A DNA stretch of 64,000 bases from Aquila chrysaetos chrysaetos. Lineage: Eukaryota; Chordata; Aves; Accipitriformes; Accipitridae. Under the pieces are notes generated by a model. The model did no database searches and was not told the origin of the DNA. It worked only from the letters and a program-made list of their open reading frames with translations. Made by a program: the position numbers and the translations under genes. Shown piece after piece: positions 63,944 through 64,000 of the stretch. How positions within the stretch are numbered: position 1 is the first letter of the stretch; each line of letters starts with the position of its first letter. The stretch is from assembly GCF_900496995.4 (NCBI RefSeq), contig NC_044005.1:26107363-26171362 (forward strand), given 5' to 3'.

Positions 63944-64000
63944 CTGCAGAGTGGGACAAGGGAAAGACGAGGACAGTTAGAGGGCTTGTGCTATGCAAGT

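Overview
This is vertebrate nuclear DNA, almost certainly from a bird. It has split genes with GT-AG introns, a CR1 retrotransposon 3' end finishing in the avian-type ATTCTATGATTC repeat, and a 585-bp solo LTR of a family I recognise as common in bird genomes. Gene density and intron size are also compact. I see no bacterial, organellar, CRISPR or operon-like content. Three genes could be read exon by exon. Their order and relative orientation (LRRC74A, ANGEL1, VASH1) match the human 14q24.3 block as I remember it, presented here in reverse.

Layout. 1-16.5 kb: intergenic or unassigned, with no convincing coding exon. It holds an old antisense CR1 remnant near 6.7-7.0 kb, a pyrimidine microsatellite ending in C30 plus a TG repeat at 12.1-12.8 kb, and a clear CR1 3' end at 13.8-14.1 kb. 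16.5-17.1 kb: an orphan CpG island with no recognisable gene. 18.2-33.2 kb, minus strand: LRRC74A in 13 readable coding exons (1440 nt, 479 aa from the proposed start), with its stop codon and a polyadenylation signal. 33.3-39.2 kb: AT-rich intergenic DNA with one GC-richer patch. 39.3-40.3 kb: CpG-island promoter of ANGEL1. 39.7-49.3 kb, plus strand: ANGEL1 complete in 10 coding exons (2037 nt, 678 aa). Its last intron holds the solo LTR, which has a perfect 5-bp target duplication. 49.3-61.3 kb: the space between two convergent genes, probably mostly their 3' UTRs. 61.3-63.9 kb, minus strand: the last four coding exons of VASH1 (catalytic half and C-terminus); its 5' exons lie beyond the right edge.

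The three genes are neighbours by ancient synteny, not a shared pathway. LRRC74A is a leucine-rich-repeat protein of poorly known function, with a C-terminal EF-hand-like region. ANGEL1 belongs to the CCR4/Nocturnin exonuclease-endonuclease-phosphatase family and acts on RNA. VASH1 is a vasohibin tyrosine carboxypeptidase that detyrosinates alpha-tubulin and is known in endothelial biology. All key catalytic residues I can place in ANGEL1 and VASH1 are intact. Exon boundaries come from reading-frame continuity, GT-AG sites and remembered human proteins; no alignment was run. I found no undescribed biological system. The most useful leads are the orphan CpG island, the acidic C-terminal tail of LRRC74A, the sense-oriented LTR poly(A) signal inside ANGEL1, and the cluster of non-B-DNA-prone repeats.
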